Program-made: the position numbers and the translations under genes | Shown: positions 7,052 through 8,759 of the stretch, piece after piece | How positions within the stretch are numbered: the first letter of the stretch is position 1 | How the letters are laid out: each line of letters starts with the position of its first letter | Origin: JANXSF01 sp043745195 | GTDB taxonomy: Bacteria > Acidobacteriota > Terriglobia > Bryobacterales > Bryobacteraceae | Reading direction: 5' to 3' | Length of the DNA stretch: 8,759 nt | Assembly: GCA_043745195.1 (NCBI GenBank) | Contig: JAYTTF010000053.1 | Location: forward strand, 1-8,759 | The notes under the pieces: generated by a model | The model's input: the letters and a program-made list of their open reading frames with translations, nothing else | The model's database searches: none | Told to the model about the DNA's origin: nothing

Positions 7052-7090
7052 AACAAAGACCGCTCATTCTGGAGCGGTCTTTGTTTTTGT
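7052..7090 (+). terminator. intrinsic terminator, 14-bp perfect stem
   Basis: AACAAAGACCGCTC (7052-7065) pairs perfectly with GAGCGGTCTTTGTT (7072-7085) around a 6-nt loop, and the plus strand continues GTTTTTGT. This is a strong Rho-independent terminator for plus-strand transcripts. On the minus strand the tail is weaker (TTTGTTCGTTC), so it may also stop transcripts from the small gene at 7135-7269. A competing pairing, CTCCAGAA (7042-7049) with TTCTGGAG (7067-7074), would break the terminator stem. Confidence 0.75.
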
Positions 7091-7134
7091 CATGTTGCTC
7101 AAAGCAGAGGCAATAAATCGGGGCCTGACGCAAA

Positions 7135-7269
7135 TCATACAACGACACCGTCCACAAGTTCGTAATCGCGTAGTTCCGCACCTGATGCAGCGTCGTCAAA
7201 CACCCTGAGCAAATCCCTTGATGTGCCTAAAAATCCACCACAATCGGCGCCTACGACTTTAAATTCCAC
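7135..7269 (-). CDS. possible 44-residue small protein divergent from the antitoxin gene
   Basis: A GTG at 7269 opens 44 codons to a TGA at 7135-7137. The product reads as soluble acidic protein: VEFKVVGADCGGFLGTSRDL near the start, then RVFDDAASGAELRDYELVD and a GVVV end. I recognise no family. The frame stays open 14 codons further upstream to a TGA but has no ATG there. AGGGA lies only three bases before the GTG, too close for a good ribosome site, so the start is doubtful. It is divergent from the antitoxin gene with 41 bases between the two starts, and the palindromic operator lies in that gap. It could be a third component, a remnant, or a chance frame. Confidence 0.35.
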   Translation of the reverse strand: MEFKVVGADCGGFLGTSRDLLRVFDDAASGAELRDYELVDGVVV

Positions 7270-7290
7270 CTTCCCTGTCGGGTTACAAAC

Positions 7291-7307
7291 AGTGTTACAC
7301 TTAGTGT
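7291..7307. promoter_or_regulatory. candidate operator of the toxin-antitoxin operon
   Basis: The 17 bases read AGTGT-T-ACACT-T-AGTGT: two overlapping palindromes with 5-bp arms sharing the central ACACT. They end three bases before the antitoxin ATG at 7311. TACACT (7296-7301), a possible -10, lies inside. Ribbon-helix-helix antitoxins usually bind short palindromes in their own promoter and repress it, so this is the natural operator. I see no good -35 and no clear Shine-Dalgarno for the antitoxin; a leaderless or short-leader transcript is possible. Confidence 0.5.
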
Positions 7308-7310
7308 GTC

Positions 7311-7586
7311 ATGCCTCCGGCAAGCCAAAGCGTCCGTCGAAGCGTTGCTCTCCCCAAAACCCTTGTGGATGAATTGGCGCGAACGGCACCTCCAGAACTC
7401 AAGTCCAACTTGAACCGCCTTGTAATTATCGCGCTGCAACAGTACGTAAAGTCGCAAGAACGGTTGGCGTTTGATCAAGCCATGGACCAGATGGCCGCCG
7501 ATTCAAAAGTGCAACGGGAAATCGCCAATATCGAACAAGAATTCAAGGGAACGGAATCAGACGGGCTATCTCAGGAAGATTGGTAA
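7311..7586 (+). CDS. Ribbon-helix-helix antitoxin of a MazEF-like toxin-antitoxin pair
   Basis: The 91-residue product is predicted to bind DNA through its N-terminus and to neutralise the downstream toxin through its C-terminus. RRSVALP (9-15) is the DNA-contacting strand of a ribbon-helix-helix fold, and KTLVDELARTAPPELKSNLN followed by RLVIIALQQYVKSQE forms the two helices. The C-terminal part, rich in Glu and Gln and ending LSQEDW, is the likely toxin-wrapping tail. It is not a SpoVT-AbrB-type MazE. The gene ends three bases before a TTG and 12 bases before the ATG of the toxin frame, as expected for a co-transcribed pair. The start at 7311 is the first in-frame ATG and lies directly after the operator. 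Confidence 0.85.
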   Translation: MPPASQSVRRSVALPKTLVDELARTAPPELKSNLNRLVIIALQQYVKSQERLAFDQAMDQMAADSKVQREIANIEQEFKGTESDGLSQEDW

Positions 7587-7598
7587 ACCTTGCACAAA

Positions 7599-7964
7599 AT
7601 GAAGCGCGGCGAGATCTACTTTGTCACCCTCGATCCGGTGGTTGGCCGCGAGCAAGCAGGGAGGCGTCCAGTGCTGGTGGTTTCTGATGATTCCATAAAC
7701 ACACGACCGCTGGTTGTCACCGTGGTGGTTGGGTCAAACGGAGACCGCTGGCCTACGGATTTCCCCACGAACGTCCGCGTTCCGGCGGCGGAAAGTGGCC
7801 TTTCCAAGGAAACTGTCTTTCTCTGTTTTCAACTGCGTTCCATTGACCATAAACGTTTTCAAGGAGCTTCAGGTAAGCAGATTCCGCCAATTGGGCAACT
7901 CCCAGCCAGCCGCATGAAGCAGATCGATCAAGCGATTCGGGTTTCGCTTTGCTTGATTGATTAG
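7599..7964 (+). CDS. MazF/PemK-family endoribonuclease toxin
   Basis: MazF toxins cleave RNA at short sequences and arrest translation until the antitoxin binds. From the ATG at 7599 the product is 121 residues with the family signature MKRGEIYFVTLDPVVG (1-16), GRRPVLVVSDD (21-31), then FPTNVRVPAAESGL (55-68), ETVFLCFQLRSID (71-83), and IGQLPASRMKQIDQAIRVSL (98-117). The conserved Arg of RRP is present; the usual catalytic Thr position falls in VVVGSN (42-47), where Ser46 or Gly45 aligns, so the exact catalytic set is unclear. A TTG at 7590 would add three residues; I prefer the ATG because MKRGE matches family starts. AGGA (7573-7576) is far from both. The toxin depends on the upstream antitoxin for coupling. 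Confidence 0.93.
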   Translation: MKRGEIYFVTLDPVVGREQAGRRPVLVVSDDSINTRPLVVTVVVGSNGDRWPTDFPTNVRVPAAESGLSKETVFLCFQLRSIDHKRFQGASGKQIPPIGQLPASRMKQIDQAIRVSLCLID

Positions 7965-7987
7965 AGAAGAAGGGCGGCTGTTATACT
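7957..7987 (+). promoter_or_regulatory. extended -10 promoter-like site after the toxin gene
   Basis: TATACT (7982-7987) is preceded by TG one base away (7979-7980), an extended -10 element. TTGATT (7957-7962) lies 19 bases upstream as a weak -35 and overlaps the toxin stop codon. Transcription would start near 7994 and run to the terminator at 8324-8361 through a region with no convincing protein. This is prediction from motif only. Confidence 0.33.
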
Positions 7988-8024
7988 CCCCGAAGACCAA
8001 CGCGGAATTCACCACCCCTGTCAA

Positions 8025-8079
8025 GTCATTTAACTAGGTGACCGAAATGGATTTCTGTTGGGTCATTTAAGTGGTGACC
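8025..8079. repeat. two near-identical 18-19 bp repeats, GTCATTTAA...GGTGACC
   Basis: Copy one (8025-8043) and copy two (8062-8079) share GTCATTTAA at the left and GGTGACC at the right, differing by one deletion and one or two bases between. They start 37 bases apart. Each is itself an imperfect inverted repeat (GGTCA/TGACC in copy two). Paired terminal repeats of this kind occur at ends of IS21-type elements, and TGTCA just before copy one fits an element tip, but no transposase gene or matching other end is visible. They could instead be binding sites for a regulator of the downstream transcript. Confidence 0.5.
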
Positions 8080-8323
8080 AAGAAGCAGCGAGGTGAATCA
8101 GCCCTGCTAAGTTGATACTATCCGCGAGGGATCGCGCCCAAGCGGATGTCCAAGGCCGATGCGAGGGAGTGGCTCCGAAAGCAGTCGGCACCAGCCCTCC
8201 AAGCGACCAGATACCCCGGACTAACCGGTCCGTTCGCGCGGAGGGCTTTCCTGTGCAGGATGCGCTCTGCTGCTTTTGGTGAATCTCTTGAGCGGAGGTC
8301 TTGGACAATAAAACGCGAACGTT

Positions 8324-8361
8324 GCCGGGCTGCTTTTGCCCGGCTTCCTTATTTCTTTTTT
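8324..8361 (+). terminator. intrinsic terminator
   Basis: GCCGGGC (8324-8330) pairs perfectly with GCCCGGC (8338-8344) around a 7-nt loop TGCTTTT, followed by the T-rich tract 8345-8361 (TTCCTTATTTCTTTTTT). This is a standard Rho-independent terminator on the plus strand. The nearest known plus-strand gene is the toxin, 360 bases upstream, so the terminator probably ends a separate transcript or a long 3' untranslated region. Confidence 0.75.
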
Positions 8362-8759
8362 CCCAGCATCTGCCGCAGCTATCAATACGCTGAACAGGAA
8401 AAGTGGGAATACTCGCCCCATCAGAAGCTTATTGAAACCTATTCCGCTCTATTTATGGGGGATCGTCCTCGAAGCCCTATATAAATACTAGCGTCAGTTT
8501 TCTCTGCATAGCTGTCGTCACTCACAAAAATCAAGCTAAACTCAGATCGGATGGTCTCCCATGCATTTTGACCGAATCCCCATGAATCCGGGGGTAGCTA
8601 CAGGAGGCCTTGCATCACAAACCTGCGTTTTCCGGTTTCCCGGCTGTTGGTCCTTTTCGCAAAAAGCTAGAGTAAACGCGCGAAGTATGGATGATAATGC
8701 AATCGCTAGCCGGTCCTTGCATTCGTGCCTCTCTCGGGATACTGTGGAACTATGAAAGT
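8362..8759. other. right-hand 400 bp without a supported gene
   Basis: Both strands were read. The open frames found (8146-8484 running in, and 8561-8755 on plus) have compositions unlike proteins and no usable start context. TATAAA (8480-8485) is a -10-like string without a matching -35. The only structured item is the repeat-like element at 8570-8603. An ATG at 8752 near the edge could begin a gene outside the window, but too little is visible. Confidence 0.4.
8570..8603 (-). repeat. degenerate, inverted copy of the CRISPR-repeat-like element
   Basis: Read on the minus strand, this 34-nt stretch starts CTG, then shows ACCCC, GATTC and GGGGATT in the same order and nearly the same spacing as the element at 6977-7012 on the plus strand. 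The last five bases differ (CGGTC instead of AAGAC), so the putative handle is not conserved. The order of three shared blocks is hard to put down to chance entirely, but the blocks are short. It may be a decayed repeat from a lost or rearranged array. Confidence 0.27.

Larger units (their letters stand above)
7994..8361 (+). ncRNA. candidate structured untranslated RNA
   Basis: Between a promoter-like site and a strong terminator the sequence is unusually rich in nested hairpins. CGCGA/TCGCG (8123-8127/8132-8136) closes a GGGA loop of GNRA type; ATCCGC/GCGGAT (8120-8125/8142-8147) is an alternative pairing; GGAG/CTCC (8166-8169/8173-8176); and a long arm AGCCCTCC/GGAGGGCT (8193-8200/8240-8247) encloses GCGA/TCGC (8203-8206/8234-8237) and CGGAC/GTCCG (8217-8221/8228-8232). 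No known RNA class is recognised: I looked for RNase P, SRP, tmRNA and 6S hallmarks without success. The 5' end is a guess. An antisense transcript or a decayed element is possible. Confidence 0.27.

Noticed and set aside
6927..7199. Minus-strand open frame of 90 codons
   Set aside because: It crosses the terminator hairpin and the repeat-like element, and its composition is poor. The frame ending at 7135 is the better reading of its right-hand part.
8146..8484. Plus-strand open frame of 112 codons
   Set aside because: It runs through the strong terminator hairpin, has no ribosome site, and its composition (many Arg, Phe, Cys clusters) is unlike protein. The nested hairpins explain the region better.
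8561..8755. Plus-strand open frame of 64 codons at the right edge
   Set aside because: No ribosome site at its start, no recognisable pattern, and it overlaps the repeat-like element.

Overview
The window is bacterial DNA of middling GC content with dense, short-spaced genes. Its backbone is a complete type III-B (Cmr) CRISPR effector operon on the minus strand, followed by an accessory stretch with a MazF-type toxin-antitoxin pair, two intrinsic terminators and two single CRISPR-repeat-like elements. I cannot assign a phylum from the sequence. There are no rRNA or tRNA genes, no insertion sequence with a transposase, and no CRISPR array with several repeats.

Layout. Positions 1-108 hold the 3' end of an unidentified plus-strand gene that converges on the Cmr operon. 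Positions 261-6262 carry, in transcription order (right to left), cmr1, cmr2 (cas10), cmr3, cmr4, cmr5 and cmr6. Three junctions are 4-base ATGA overlaps and the other two gaps are 1 and 10 bases, so the subunits are probably translationally coupled. The Cas10 subunit keeps the GGDD nucleotide-cyclase motif but starts directly at the first palm domain: the N-terminal HD nuclease domain is absent and no CxxC zinc pairs are visible. Cmr4 keeps the catalytic Asp26 for target RNA cleavage. No cas6, cas1, cas2 or cyclic-oligoadenylate effector is present in the window.

Positions 6263-7310 are sparsely coding. They hold two possible minus-strand small genes, a perfect 10-bp hairpin, and a single 36-nt sequence at 6977-7012 with the shape of a type III CRISPR repeat (CCCC/GGGG stem, 3' end ATTAAGAC). 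A 39-nt spacer-sized gap separates it from a 14-bp intrinsic terminator. This could be a minimal one-repeat crRNA unit or an array relic.

Positions 7311-7964 encode a ribbon-helix-helix antitoxin and a MazF-family endoribonuclease. A nested palindrome just upstream is a likely autoregulatory operator, shared with a possible divergent small gene. Positions 7965-8361 contain an extended -10 promoter-like site, two near-identical 18-19 bp repeats, several nested hairpins and a strong terminator; together they suggest an untranslated RNA. The final 400 bases hold no convincing gene, but 8570-8603 resembles a degenerate, inverted copy of the CRISPR-repeat-like element.

How the parts may work together: Cmr1-6 form a crRNA-guided complex that cleaves target RNA and, through the GGDD palm, may make cyclic oligoadenylate. 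crRNA must be processed by a Cas6 encoded elsewhere. The toxin-antitoxin pair and repeat-like elements may stabilise the locus, but that link is inference.
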